Source: Nectonema munidae
Taxonomy: Eukaryota > Nematomorpha > Nectonematoida > Nectonematidae
Direction: 5' to 3'
Length of the DNA: 64,000 bases
Assembly (NCBI GenBank): GCA_030549495.1
Contig: JAUIRK010000945.1
Location: forward strand, 951,501-1,015,500
A program made the position numbers and the translations under genes. The notes under the pieces were generated by a model that was not told the DNA's origin, did not search any database, and was given only the letters and a program-made list of their open reading frames with translations. Below are positions 1 through 10,600 of the stretch, piece by piece (position 1 is the stretch's first letter; the number at the start of each line of letters is the position of its first letter).

Positions 1-830
1 CAAAAAATCATGAGTTCGACTGAGTGAATATATTATACAAATGTCCATCTTATAATCTGGAATTTTATGAAGCTGTATTCTCTCTCAAAAATAAAAATTC
101 AATCAATGAACACATTGAAATATCCCCAATTTATCATCACTTGCTGCTAAAGTAACTTCATCGGTACCCGCATATACATATTTTATTATTATATACGCAT
201 GCATAGTATCCACTCCCCATATGACACATTGAAACGTACACATCTTTATACTGATACAATATATTTTCACACATTATGATTGTTTCTTTTTCACACATAT
301 CTTTATTCCAACACAATATATTCTCACACATATAATTGGCAATTCTTTGTTTACTTTCATCATAAGCATACATATAATATACACACACACATATACCCAC
401 TACATTCACAAGTTTTTTCGCAATGTAAGAATATTTTAAATTTTATATGTGACTTTGTTTCTATATTTTCGTTGTATTTAGACTTGATAAAGGTGTGAGA
501 CAACAACGAAATTAATTGTAATTTTAATAAAACATTTTCCGAAGCGTTCACGTTTTTCAAATTTAAGCAATATTTAGATAAGGAGTTACTTTTCAATCAG
601 CACGCGCATCATAATTATTTCTTTCCTCCCATCACCATTAGCAATAAATTAGAAACCTAAAATTTGCCTGCGTATAAAAATCGTTTTTAATTCAAATTAA
701 GATATCGTGTGATTATTCTGGTTGTTAAGCGATTCGAAGCAAACAACTCTTTGATGCATGAAGCAGGCCTTACCCAGTATTATATAAGCGTCTCATATTT
801 TGAATGTCAATCATTTACTTTAAATTTTAG
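1..830. other. AT-rich upstream region, no gene seen
   Basis: Low-complexity AT-rich DNA with CA/TA-rich stretches around 230-400. No convincing exon is visible. A TTTTAG acceptor-like site at about 825-830 lies just before the SLC6 reading frame and could end a 5' UTR intron. Confidence 0.5.
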
Positions 831-853
831 GGATCAATGCTCTTCTTTTTCTG

Positions 854-2608
854 ATGGAAGACAGTATCACTGTAAAGGTCGCGCCTTCAACAACACGTGC
901 TTTCTGGTCCAGTCACGTGGAGTTTGTTCTATGCTGCATAGGCTTTTCCATTGGCCTCGGCAACATATGGCGTTTTCCTTACGTTGCGTACGTTAATGGC
1001 GGAGGTGCCTTTCTGCTTTCTTACATTGCAATGCTTGTTCTCATCGGATTTCCTTTGTACTTTATGGAATTGAGTTTGGGGCAATTAACGGGACTTGGTC
1101 CTCCTAAATGCTACAAAATTTGTCCAGTGATAAAGGGCGTAGGCTGGGCCCAAATATTCACTCAAATATTCATCTCCATATACTACAACTGCATCATGGC
1201 GTTCGCCCTCTTTTACATGTTTGCTTGTCTTCAGCCCAAACTTCCTTGGATGTTCTGTTCAAATGCCTACAACACTGCCAATTGCAGTGATATCAGCCAT
1301 CGATCAACAGACAGCACGTATGCCTCCCTCAACGCAACCAACGTGACATCGTCAGCAACATCATACTTCACCAGCCCAAGTGATGAATACTGGAACAACT
1401 ATGTCATCCAATCGCACTTATCCACTGGAATCAACGATTTAGGCGGCCTCAATTATCGCTTGTTGGGTGCCAACTTGATCTCCTGGCTCTTCATCTTCCT
1501 GTGTCTTAGTAGAGGCATCAGTTCTATCGGCAAAATTGCGTACGTCACATCAACTCTTCCCTTTGTTCTTCTGATTATTTTGCTGGGGCGTGGCTTGACC
1601 CTTTCTGGAGCCATCAACGGCATCAGATACTTCCTATATCCTGAGTGGACCAAGCTGATGAACATCAAAGTTTGGAATGCCGCGATAAGCCAAGCATTCT
1701 TCTCTTTGGGCATAGGCTGGGGCTGCTTGATTTCCTTCTCCTCCTACAATCACTTCAACTATAACTGCTACAACGACTCTCTTCTCATCAGTGTATTGGA
1801 TACGGTCGTTAGTTTGGCAGCCGGCTTAATCAACTTCTCTGTTCTCGGCTTCATGGCCCAAAAGTTGAAGAAGAACATCAGCCAGGTTACCAGTAAATCA
1901 ATTGGCCTGGCCTTCATCGTGTACCCTGAAGCGCTTGGAACACTGCCCTTGCCTCAGTTGTGGTCCTTTCTTTTCTTCACCATGCTCTACAATTTGGGAT
2001 TGAATACGCAATTCGCTATCTTAGAATCCATTGTTACGGGACTGCATGACCAGTTTCCGAATCTTCTACCTCAATCACGACAATTCTTGACGCGTTTTCT
2101 TGTCTGCCTCTTCTTTTTTGTGATGAGTTTGCCTTGCGTCACATATGGCGGCCTATACGTCATTTCCCTCTTAGACTACATTTTCTCTCTCTACGGGCTG
2201 TTGTTGCTAACGACCTGCGAAGTCATCGGCATAATGTGGGTATATGGTTGTGAAAGGTTTTACGCGAATGTGGCAAAAATGATCGGTCCTGATAAAATTC
2301 ACGTGCCCTGCCTGTGGAAGTTTTCGTGGCGCTTCCTATCTCCATGTGCTCTCATCTTCATCTCCATTTTTTCCGCCAAGAATTACAGGCGCATTCTGGC
2401 AGAGATCCTACACTACCCTCTATGGTCTCTCCTGTCTTGTTTCTGCATCTTTGTCTTGATTTACATGCAAGTTCCCGTCTTCGCACTCAAAGAAATCTTG
2501 TCACGCAAAGAAGCATCTTTTGTGGGGAAAGCAAAAGCATCGTTAATACCTTCGAGTAAATTCGAGCTGCATTTAAACGAGAGAAGTGATTTCAAGGTCA
2601 AAGAGTAA
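854..2608 (+). CDS. SLC6-family Na+/Cl- coupled transporter, single coding exon
   Basis: Predicted 584-residue neurotransmitter:sodium symporter of the plasma membrane. Seen: TM1 signature GFSIGLGNIWRFPY (about 31-43) followed by NGGGAF; a large second extracellular loop with sequons at N143, N160 and N163; TM6 FFSLGIGWG and SSYNHFNYNCY; PEALGTLPLPQLW; and TM8 LGLNTQFAILES. About 12 hydrophobic segments fit the LeuT fold. The position held by Asp in monoamine transporters is Gly34, which points to an amino-acid-like substrate (glycine, GABA, proline or similar). The exact substrate cannot be called. The usual TM8 Asp-Ser sodium-site pair is Asn-Thr. The start at 854 gives a normal short N-terminus; an acceptor-like TTTTAG at 825-830 allows an upstream non-coding exon. 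The whole coding region is uninterrupted, which is unusual for animal SLC6 genes and suggests intron loss or an old retrocopy. Confidence 0.92.
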   Translation: MEDSITVKVAPSTTRAFWSSHVEFVLCCIGFSIGLGNIWRFPYVAYVNGGGAFLLSYIAMLVLIGFPLYFMELSLGQLTGLGPPKCYKICPVIKGVGWAQIFTQIFISIYYNCIMAFALFYMFACLQPKLPWMFCSNAYNTANCSDISHRSTDSTYASLNATNVTSSATSYFTSPSDEYWNNYVIQSHLSTGINDLGGLNYRLLGANLISWLFIFLCLSRGISSIGKIAYVTSTLPFVLLIILLGRGLTLSGAINGIRYFLYPEWTKLMNIKVWNAAISQAFFSLGIGWGCLISFSSYNHFNYNCYNDSLLISVLDTVVSLAAGLINFSVLGFMAQKLKKNISQVTSKSIGLAFIVYPEALGTLPLPQLWSFLFFTMLYNLGLNTQFAILESIVTGLHDQFPNLLPQSRQFLTRFLVCLFFFVMSLPCVTYGGLYVISLLDYIFSLYGLLLLTTCEVIGIMWVYGCERFYANVAKMIGPDKIHVPCLWKFSWRFLSPCALIFISIFSAKNYRRILAEILHYPLWSLLSCFCIFVLIYMQVPVFALKEILSRKEASFVGKAKASLIPSSKFELHLNERSDFKVKE

Positions 2609-2862
2609 AAGTAACACGTATTGCTTCTTCTGTTCCATTCATCCCAAAAAACTGCCTGCAAGGCAAAAATGCAAATAATAGCAAGGATTAATACTTTACC
2701 ACACTATTTTTTGTGTGAAAAATGTCCCATTCTTACTCATTTTCTTCTTCGTGGTGGCCTAGGTGAGTTGGTTTTTCTATTTTAATTGTTTTTATTGGCA
2801 TAAAAGCTTCATTTTCTTTCAACTTTTATTTTTTTAGCATCATATGCTATTTTTATTTGATT

Positions 2863-2890
2863 AATAAAGTATTTTGATTTTTGTAATAAA
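2863..2890 (+). promoter_or_regulatory. Two AATAAA polyadenylation signals of the SLC6 gene
   Basis: AATAAA occurs at 2863-2868 and again at 2885-2890, about 255-280 bases after the SLC6 stop, on the coding strand and in a T-rich context. This is a normal 3' UTR length for a compact arthropod gene. Confidence 0.45.
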
Positions 2891-3264
2891 GCTCGGTATT
2901 TAATAAAATATTCTTATTGACTTTTATTAAGCATTTAAATCAGACAAAGATGTTTTACTAATTTTAATGCAAGGTTATTGATTTTAAAATGCTTCAAATA
3001 CATCTATCACGGTCCAGATTTTTGTCTATAAAAATTTTGTGTCAGTTCATCCTGAACAATTTTACTCTTAGTGACGGTCATTAGTAAAAAAACAATTTTT
3101 TTTGCAAAAAAAGCTTGACTATATTTCTTCCAAAGTTATTGATAGACTTTATTGATGACTTCTAAAAATTTCTTAACCTTTTAAGAACCCAACTTTTGAA
3201 TACTAATTATCTGCTTTTTTCAATCGAATTTTATATGTTTAAAGCAGAAGATTTTCACTTTTTC

Positions 3265-3865
3265 AGAAAGAAAAAACTTTGCGGATGACATTGTCTTATG
3301 TGGAAATTATCAACATGCAGCTGATAAGAGGTCTGAAGAGTTGATCAAAAATTAACCGTAGAAAGATAGGGGCTGAACCAGGGTCGATAAGTTCAGATAT
3401 TTGGAATCAACTGTAGCAGAAAATGGTGAGCTGGAGTCTGAAATAAAAGAACGTATGAAAGCAGGATGGATGAACTGGAAGAAGATGTTGGCGAAACTCT
3501 GTTTTAAGTAAAGAGCAAAGTGCACAAAAAATTGGCGAGACTTGCATTGATGTACTCTGCAGAGATTTAGGCGATGAGATAGATGCAACAGAAATAGCTG
3601 GTTGCGATGGATGTGTGGAAGGACAAGAAAAGACAATTAGAAGCACAACAAAGAGTTAGAGAGATATCAGAAAATTCGAGAAGGTAGGCTAAGCTTGTGA
3701 TCATAAAGATCAAAGATTATGTGTGAAGAAGAGTGTTGGGAATGGAAATAAAGATGAAGAGGAAAGAAAGAAGGCCCAAAACATAAAATCCGAAAAGAAT
3801 GATATGAAGAATAAAGGTCTTACTCGTCATGAAGTCTGGAATGGAAGAAGAACAATAACATCGAT
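3265..3865 (+). mobile_element. RTE-like LINE reverse-transcriptase relic
   Basis: The + strand frames show FADDIVLCGN (the RT box with ADD), FRYLESTVAENGELESEI, MKAGWMNWKKMLAKL and WMCG-like words. These match the palm and C-terminal part of RTE-type endonuclease/reverse transcriptases. Several frame changes and stops are present, so it is a dead 5'-truncated copy. It lies between TTAAGAACCC at 3181-3190 and its inverted match at about 3870-3879, which may be chance. Confidence 0.75.
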
Positions 3866-3951
3866 CCAAGGGTTCTTAATTAAACATTAGATCCTTTCTT
3901 TAAACAGTTGTTAACTTTGGATGATTGTTTCAAAAAAAGAAAATATCTTAC

Positions 3952-4069
3952 GTCTTTTTTCTTTCTTGATAACCTTAGCTTTCTCAAACGCTGCCTCTTT
4001 TTCTTCCACGCTTTTCTGTTTGAGCACGTTTTTACCTTCCTTACTTTTGCTTCTGACGAGCGAACGCAT
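3952..4069 (-). CDS. Possible small basic exon of an unidentified gene
   Basis: The minus strand opens at ATG 4069 and runs 39 codons to a good donor (AGAC then GTAAGA) at 3952/3951. The peptide starts MRSLVRSKSKEGKNV and is rich in Lys and Glu (EEKEAAFEKAKVIKKEKR), as in nucleolar or coiled-coil proteins. Base composition is clearly less AT-rich than around it. An internal acceptor (GCTCGTCAG) could instead make it an internal exon. I do not recognise the family, and no matching downstream exon was found. Confidence 0.35.
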
Positions 4070-4937
4070 TTAAAATTTTAGTACGTGTGTGTGTAAAATT
4101 AATTCAAATGATCATTTTTCAAAAGTAAAATGATAAAATACAAATTTTTATGCAATTTAAAAATATGGAAACAAATATAAGCGAGCAAAGTCTTCATACA
4201 AAGATTGAAATAAAAAAGTTAAAGCAAAGTATTCTTTTTTCAGTACTAAATATGCTACTAGGCTAATTTTGGAATAAATCAGAAATTAACTTTCGCGATT
4301 ATATTTCTACTAAAAGTTTGAATGAATATATTTTTAAATCTTACTCTGACAAGATCATTTACGAATCATCTTGAAAGATTAGAAACGACAAGTATTCAGG
4401 CAAGAAACTTATCTTATCAATAAAGTACCATGCAATCGCAAAGTTCAATGCTGTCCCTGATATTGTGAACCACGTAGAGTTATTATTGACAAAGAAAATG
4501 CAAAATAAATCTTCAGCATAATTACATAATTATATAAATGGAATCTTGAGAACATATTCTTGAAATCAAAAATCTTTTACCACTGTTTCATGCAACTTTG
4601 CTTAGTTGCCAAATGTTACCACAAATATCAGTTAGTTTTCTCAAAAAGATTTGATTTAAAAAAATTGGCCCACTTCCATAGCTTTCCTCATTTCCTGAAA
4701 CTGTCCAAATTTTGCCAGTACGAAAATATTAAAGACAGCTTTGTGTGAGTGCAACCATTAAATATTACTTAGAGGAAAACTTTGAAATCGCTGTTACATA
4801 AAGAGATCATATATATTAATTTTAATAAACAGTTAAATGTTACAACCGCCCTATCATAAAACACATATGTGCAGCACAATGAACCCATCCATATTTCTCC
4901 CTTTTATTTATCAAAATGAACTGTGAAAAATACTTAC

Positions 4938-4983
4938 TACTGCCTCACTATCATCTGAATCTCCATCTGAAGCTGAAGATTCA
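4938..4983 (-). CDS. Possible short acidic exon
   Basis: The minus strand reads AAAATAG (acceptor), then one base plus 15 codons giving ESSASDGDSDDSEAV, then the donor GTAAGT. Both splice sites are good and the acidic Ser/Asp peptide is typical of nuclear proteins. Its phase does not join directly to the basic exon at 3952-4069, so another exon or a different gene is needed. Confidence 0.3.
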
Positions 4984-5221
4984 CTATTTTAGCAATGCAA
5001 TAATATAAAGACTTATAGTTTATTCTAACTTTGCAGAACAACTAGTGCCATAGTTATCTTAAAGTATCGATACACGAACAATTATATAAGTATATAAACT
5101 ACATTTTCATAGAATATTAAATAAAATTTTTAATTAGTTAGTATTAGAGTTTGTTAGACAGATAATTTTTTTAATTAATTTGCTAATTTGTTTTAAACGT
5201 TATAATTTATTTTCTTCTTCT

Positions 5222-5788
5222 AATATAAATAAATGTATCATTTACAAAATATAATTAATACTAAAAATAAGTTGTAATATTTTAAAGTAAAGTTAATTTT
5301 TACAAAATTAAATTTTCTATTTATATATTAAAATTGTCTTTCCTAGACAAAACGAGTTTTTTTTAGTTAGATACCTCGCTTTAGTAACTTAAGGTTGTTG
5401 GTTCGATTCCCAGCTAAGGTGTTTTTTTTATTCTTTAAAATACAAGATGTGCAATTGTGTTGATTTTATTTAATATTTATATAGTAAATATTACTATCAA
5501 AAAAAATATAAATAAATGTATCATTTACAAAATATAATTAATACTAAAAAATAAATTGTAATATTTTAAAGTAAAGTTAATTTTTACAATATTAAATTTT
5601 CCTTTTATATATTAAAATTGTCCTTTCATTGTCAAAATGAGTTTTTTTTTAGTTAGATACCTCGCTTTAGTAACTTAAGGTTGTTGGTTCGATTCCCAGC
5701 TAAGGTGTTTTTTTTATTCTTTAAAATACAAGATATGAAATTGTGTTGATTTTATTAAATATTTATATAGTAAATATTACTATCAAAA
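5222..5788 (+). repeat. Tandem pair of ~284-bp units, each with a tRNA-like core
   Basis: Two near-identical units sit at about 5222-5504 and 5505-5788. Each carries GTTAGATACCTCGC, then TTGTTGGTTCGATTCCC, which resemble the pol III A and B boxes of tRNA-derived elements, followed by AT-rich sequence. The small number of differences indicates a recent tandem duplication. It could be a tRNA-derived SINE dimer or a young satellite; the T-stem pairing is poor, so it is not a working tRNA. Confidence 0.7.
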
Positions 5789-5884
5789 ATGGGAAATTAA
5801 AATTAACTGAAATTTGATTCAGTCATGCATTTTAAAAACTGAAGGATATTAATTTTTAACCTCAGATTTTTTACAAATAAATAC

Positions 5885-6840
5885 CTATTACGCTAGCAAC
5901 AAGATCTTTCATGGATCAGACACAGTGGAGATCTTCTTCAAAGATCGATCAGTGGAGGTTTTCTTCAAAGCACGTCCAAAGCTTGAGAGATGTGACTTTT
6001 GCAAAATCAAGCTACAATGAGTGTCAGTTGTTTGGCTCACATGACACCCTCGCCTCAGTGCGATAGTACCTCGTTTCGAGGAGGGGACTTGCATTCCTGA
6101 TTTGACAAGAACACATTGAGGGGGAAACTCTAAATTATGGGATGGGTGTGAATCAATGGAATGGTAAAAAATTTAGGTCGATTTGTGCCCAAATATTCCT
6201 TGGAACGTAATTCACAGAGACATAAAGCCTAGTAATATAGTGGTTAGCGAAGATGGTAGTATTAAAATAATTGATTTTGGTATTGCAACAATGTCTAAAA
6301 CATCAAAGAGTAGACTCGGTACAAATTACTACAAGGCTCCAGAAATTCAACAAGGATTTTCTTTGTACAACAACTCTATTGATTGGCACAGTTACGGGAG
6401 AACGATTTCGAATCTTCCCAAGGTGAAGCAGATGCTTAAAGAGGACCTTGAGTTCCAGGATTTACTGAGCGGTCTGATGCAGGAATGGTCATTGTTACGC
6501 TTTACAGCGAAAGAAAACAAGAAACACTATCTTTTTCGAAAATTGTTTCTAGGGAAAAGGGCGTTGTAAATGGTGGGCATAATAACAAAATAAGTGGGCA
6601 AAATATGGGTATGCGGATGGCGTTGCCATCTCAAGGAAGTAAGCGATCTTGCCTTGCATAGCTTATTGAAGTATGAGCGAATAAAACCCCAGCCTCACTA
6701 AGTCTAACTTGATGAGAGGATGAGTGGACATCCAGCTGGAGGAAAAACAAAACCTGTCAAAGAACGATTAAGCTCATTAAGAGCTTAACGCCCTTCCATA
6801 TCTGGGGAAAAAATGGAAGCTCAGAGTTCTTTTATATCAC
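5885..6840 (+). repeat. Dispersed repeat, copy 1, containing a protein-kinase fragment
   Basis: Two blocks here recur, on the opposite strand, at 32.1-32.7 kb: block B (about 5890-6005) and block A (about 6545-6835). Between them lies a kinase-like segment. Block order is B-kinase-A here but A-B in the other copy when read on its own strand, so the two copies are circularly permuted. This suggests excision from a tandem or circular source. The copy looks broken. Family and origin (host multigene family or old virus-like element) are unknown. Confidence 0.65.
6183..6569 (+). pseudogene. Protein-kinase C-lobe fragment
   Basis: About 128 residues with [13 protein letters not shown] (catalytic loop HRD), [10 protein letters not shown] (DFG), a TNYYKAPE sequence (APE motif), [10 protein letters not shown], and an R-x-TA-x-E-x-x-x-H-like end near [12 protein letters not shown]. 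This matches the C-lobe of Ser/Thr kinases. The N-lobe with the Gly-loop and VAIK lysine is not recognisable, and the region after the APE motif is shorter than usual. It lies inside the repeat copy at 5885-6840 and is probably a decayed member of a multicopy family. Confidence 0.7.
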
Positions 6841-7262
6841 GAAATAGTGAACTCATCCCTCTCATCAAATGTTTCTCAAATGAAATATAATGAGAAGATT
6901 GTTTTAAATTTGAAGTTTTATTATTTAGTATCACGCTCTTCAGTTTTGACACACAAATATTTGGAAATATTCTGGCTTTCTTTTAAAAAATCATTGATTT
7001 TTAAATTCCATAATGAATCCTTCGTCAAAAAAAATTTGAGCTCGCCAATTTTCTCTTATAAATCAGCCATTAGGAAAACGCCGATTCAAAAGTCATTTTA
7101 TATTTCTCTTCGAATTGTTGTTGTGAGTGGACAATTCGCTTAAAAACGATTGGCCGAAACAAAATCTTGGGAAGTAGGATAAATTGCCAAATGAGCCACA
7201 TCACTTTTCATAATTTTGATAAAGATAAAAAGAAAGTAATTTACGACATTATTCCAAAAAGT
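6841..7262. other. No gene seen between the kinase repeat and EXOG
   Basis: AT-rich sequence. An open frame at 6847-7143 has low-complexity Phe/Ile/Lys composition and no family features, so it is not called. Confidence 0.5.
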
Positions 7263-7268
7263 TTTATT
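7263..7268 (-). promoter_or_regulatory. AATAAA polyadenylation signal of EXOG
   Basis: TTTATT on the + strand is AATAAA on the minus strand, about 82 bases past the EXOG stop codon. The position fits a short 3' UTR. Confidence 0.45.
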
Positions 7269-7349
7269 GAAAAAAGAAAGAAAGTCGTTTGAACTGTGGT
7301 GATTTTTTTATAATTAGTTGCAAAAATTAAATTCGATCGGTTGTATTCA

Positions 7350-7621
7350 TCAATTTTCAGGACTCTCACTTGTTTGAGAACTTTGCAGAGAAGTCCTCTT
7401 CTTCTCGTAGATATTCTTTAGAGATTTCGAAGCTTCAATCTCGCCCTTAACGATTTCCTTATCCCACAGAAGATCCAATTCGCTCAAGGATTTAACTGAT
7501 GACAATTTACTGGGCAAATACTTGTTCGTTAGCTTTGCTTGATCCACCAACGCGCACTTGAAGTTGTCGCAAAGATTCGCCATTTTGACTGGTATCACAT
7601 TCTTTTCAGATGTTAAACTTT
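7350..7621 (-). CDS. EXOG: EXOG exon 6 (C-terminus)
   Basis: Acceptor TTTTTCAG, then SLTSEKNVIPVKMANLCDNF and the family's C-terminal domain ending NIYEKKRTSLQ, with stop TGA at 7352-7350. The words NLC-x-x-FKC and YEKK align with the NIC-x-x-DTC and YEKK region of vertebrate EXOG. Confidence 0.9.
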
Positions 7622-10600
7622 CTGAAAAATTTAAAAATAGTTAGAACTGTGCTCACAACACTTTCTCTGATACCAACCAGTGTTCCTGATTTCCCAAAAA
7701 AAATTGAAGGGAAAAATGTTAATCTATCATTTCCCATAAAGATTATGCTTTTGTAGCTTTATTTTCATATAACATGTCACACAAAAACATAGTTTTAAGA
7801 CACAGAAATTTGGGACTCCACGAATCTAAAATACCTAATTTAATAGAAGCTGTTAAATGCTCTGAAGTTAAACTCTGTTTAGTCATTTTATTTCAAAGCA
7901 TCTTACTTTTCTTGATTGTTACACATAAAAGTAGACATCAAAATACTTTGTAGTGAGATAAAACTTGGTTATATTAATATATAATATCCACATATTGCAA
8001 AATTCAAAATTATGGGTCATTTTTTATATTTAAATAGGGTATTGATAAAGATGCTTCCATATCTTGCGACACCCGCAGTAACTCTTTAGAAATCAATACT
8101 TCTGACTCTGAATCGAGTTCTCAATTAAAGTCAAAAGCGTCATTATACGTTTTATTGATTAGCTGACATTTCACATCCCTTGTCATCGACCTTGAAAATA
8201 TATTATGAGATGAACGTTTTTGTGATTCCACGTTGGTCTTAACTGTTCTCTGATGAAAAGTCGTGTGGTGAATTAACACCGTTTTATCTGCATTAGAAAT
8301 AGTATCTGTTTCAGATAAGTGGAAAAGATTATAATGATCGTCAAAGGCTTAACCCATTATATACTTGAACACACATAAAGTGTACTTTTGTGTGCGTATG
8401 CGCATATATGCAACTCTATATCAAATGACCTAATGTGGGCTGCTTTTTCTCGTATAAAATAAGGAAATCGTATGCGTCAGGACAATGGAATCAAATATAA
8501 ATACAAAAATACTGGTAAATTAATATTCGTGCAAAAACGTGGGCATATTTTAGCCTTGAACTACTCAACACCATCAATACTGGGATAGAAGATACCGAGG
8601 AGGTTTGGATATCCGTAGAGTTTGTGCAAAGAGTCGCCAGGTCTCAAAAACTCGATGAGAGAGCGCTTGTTGGATAGCGGAATGTTTGGAACGATGAAGA
8701 GCGCATATGATATTGTGGAGGGGGAAGAAGAGTCGTTTTCAGCCTTGGACTCCGTCACTATCAACTTGAAGAGGTGAGTGGGAACTGCTACATTATTTTT
8801 TCCAACGACCTAAACAGAATCAGAATCCCATTTAAGACAAACGTTTCCAAAAGGAACCTATTTTATACTTGTTTATAAGTATAATAGGCCAAAAATTTCA
8901 AAAATGAAGGTTCGAAGTCTTCATTACAATTTATAAGTGGTGCATCATTAATTAGGATTACCAGATTTTTACGTCATCGAACCGCAACAAAAAGGCTATT
9001 GAAAAAAGTCAAGAACAAAATTCTGTATTTCTTACATAAAAAAAGAATTAATATGAAAAATACCCTGAACTAAAATTTTCAAACTCTATTTTTGACATAC
9101 ATGATTATTGAATGAAAAAACAGGATTCTTCTGAATCATCCAGGATTCCGTTTTTAAGGGTATCTTAAACCCAGGATATGGAAACCCATTAAACGAATTT
9201 ACATGGGAAAAATGGTTTTCAACGAAAAAGATTTGTCAGCCGCGAAAATCCATCTTTCGATTATTATCAGTTAACCTCAACATCGCAGAAATCTTTGCTT
9301 TTATAATCCGCCAGTCTCGAAGATTCCTCATTTTTTCTGGAAACAAATCATCATCATCATCATCATCATCATCCATTCGCTCTAATGAGCAGGTCTTTGT
9401 CCTGGCGAGCCAAGGTCGACCTTGAATTTGCAGCGACGTCTCCATCTTCCTTTCATTTCAGCATCTTCAATCTTCAGGTTCCTTTTCTTCATGTCTTCTT
9501 TAACAGCATCTTCCCATCTTTTTTTCGGTCTCCCTCTCCTCGCTTGTCCAGTGATGTTTTCATCCCATAGTCTCTTCGTTAGTCTTTGTGGATCCATTCT
9601 CTCTAAGTGTCCAGTTTTCTGGAAACAAATGTGACAGAAAAATGGGGCTTCACTGCATATATTCGGTGGCAAGAAAAATCAGTCTAGGAAAAGTCGGAAT
9701 GCAAAATTCGATCTGGAAAAAGTGGGAGACTCAAGCGATTGAAGTATAATAGCATATTTAGTAAAGCCAAACTGCCCAGCTTCCACGATCGAGTTTTTCT
9801 TTCCTTTTTTCCTGCAAAAATCCTTTAATAATTTTGTTGCATACTTCATCTAAATTAAAAATTATGTCTCGATTAAATCTCAAGTAAGAAATTATGCGTT
9901 TTTTGCCTTTCTGAAGATCTTTTCCAAGACGAATCAAACAGAATGACAGTTTGATTGTTTCTTCAGGCCTACCTTAACACGCGTCAACTTAAAATATTTT
10001 GGACAAGAGCAAATTCTAGAAGAGTAATCAGAAGACTTAATATCCGTATTGAAGCAATTCAGAATAAAATTATTGAATGTTAGATAAATTTTATAGATAC
10101 GTTCTATTGAGACCATCCCTCTCTATTAAGACCACTTTGCCAAGCTCCAATTAATCGTTCAAAATAGAGTCTAATGCATATATACATACGAAGGTAAGGG
10201 CTAGCATAGTGTTTTTGAAGCAAGTACTTATGCCCAAGTGTTTATCTTATTGTTTTCATGCTTTCGCTATCAACCCAACTTTGTTATCAACTTTATTGTT
10301 TTGTGTTATCTTTCGCATTTCTCAACCAAATTAAACGTGTGATACACCAAATGAAAGCGCATGTTATGAATTTTATTGTCATGCACATTCATTTGTTTTA
10401 AAGTTGGTGCTTGAAAAATTTGATGTTTGCTCAACCGATTAAATCATGAGTTTGATTTTCATGATTGCAATTATTTCATCACTGGGTTTGAAACAAATTA
10501 TTTTCATTTTAATCCAAATTTATTTATTTGTTGAAATCTCAATAGGGAGTGATATTCTATGTTCTTTGGAGGCATTTCTATGATTTCTCTCCCTGAATTT

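Noticed and set aside
3181-3879. Inverted TTAAGAACCC pair as a transposon boundary
   Set aside because: Only 10 bp, and the interior is a LINE fragment that does not need such ends. Probably chance in AT-rich DNA.
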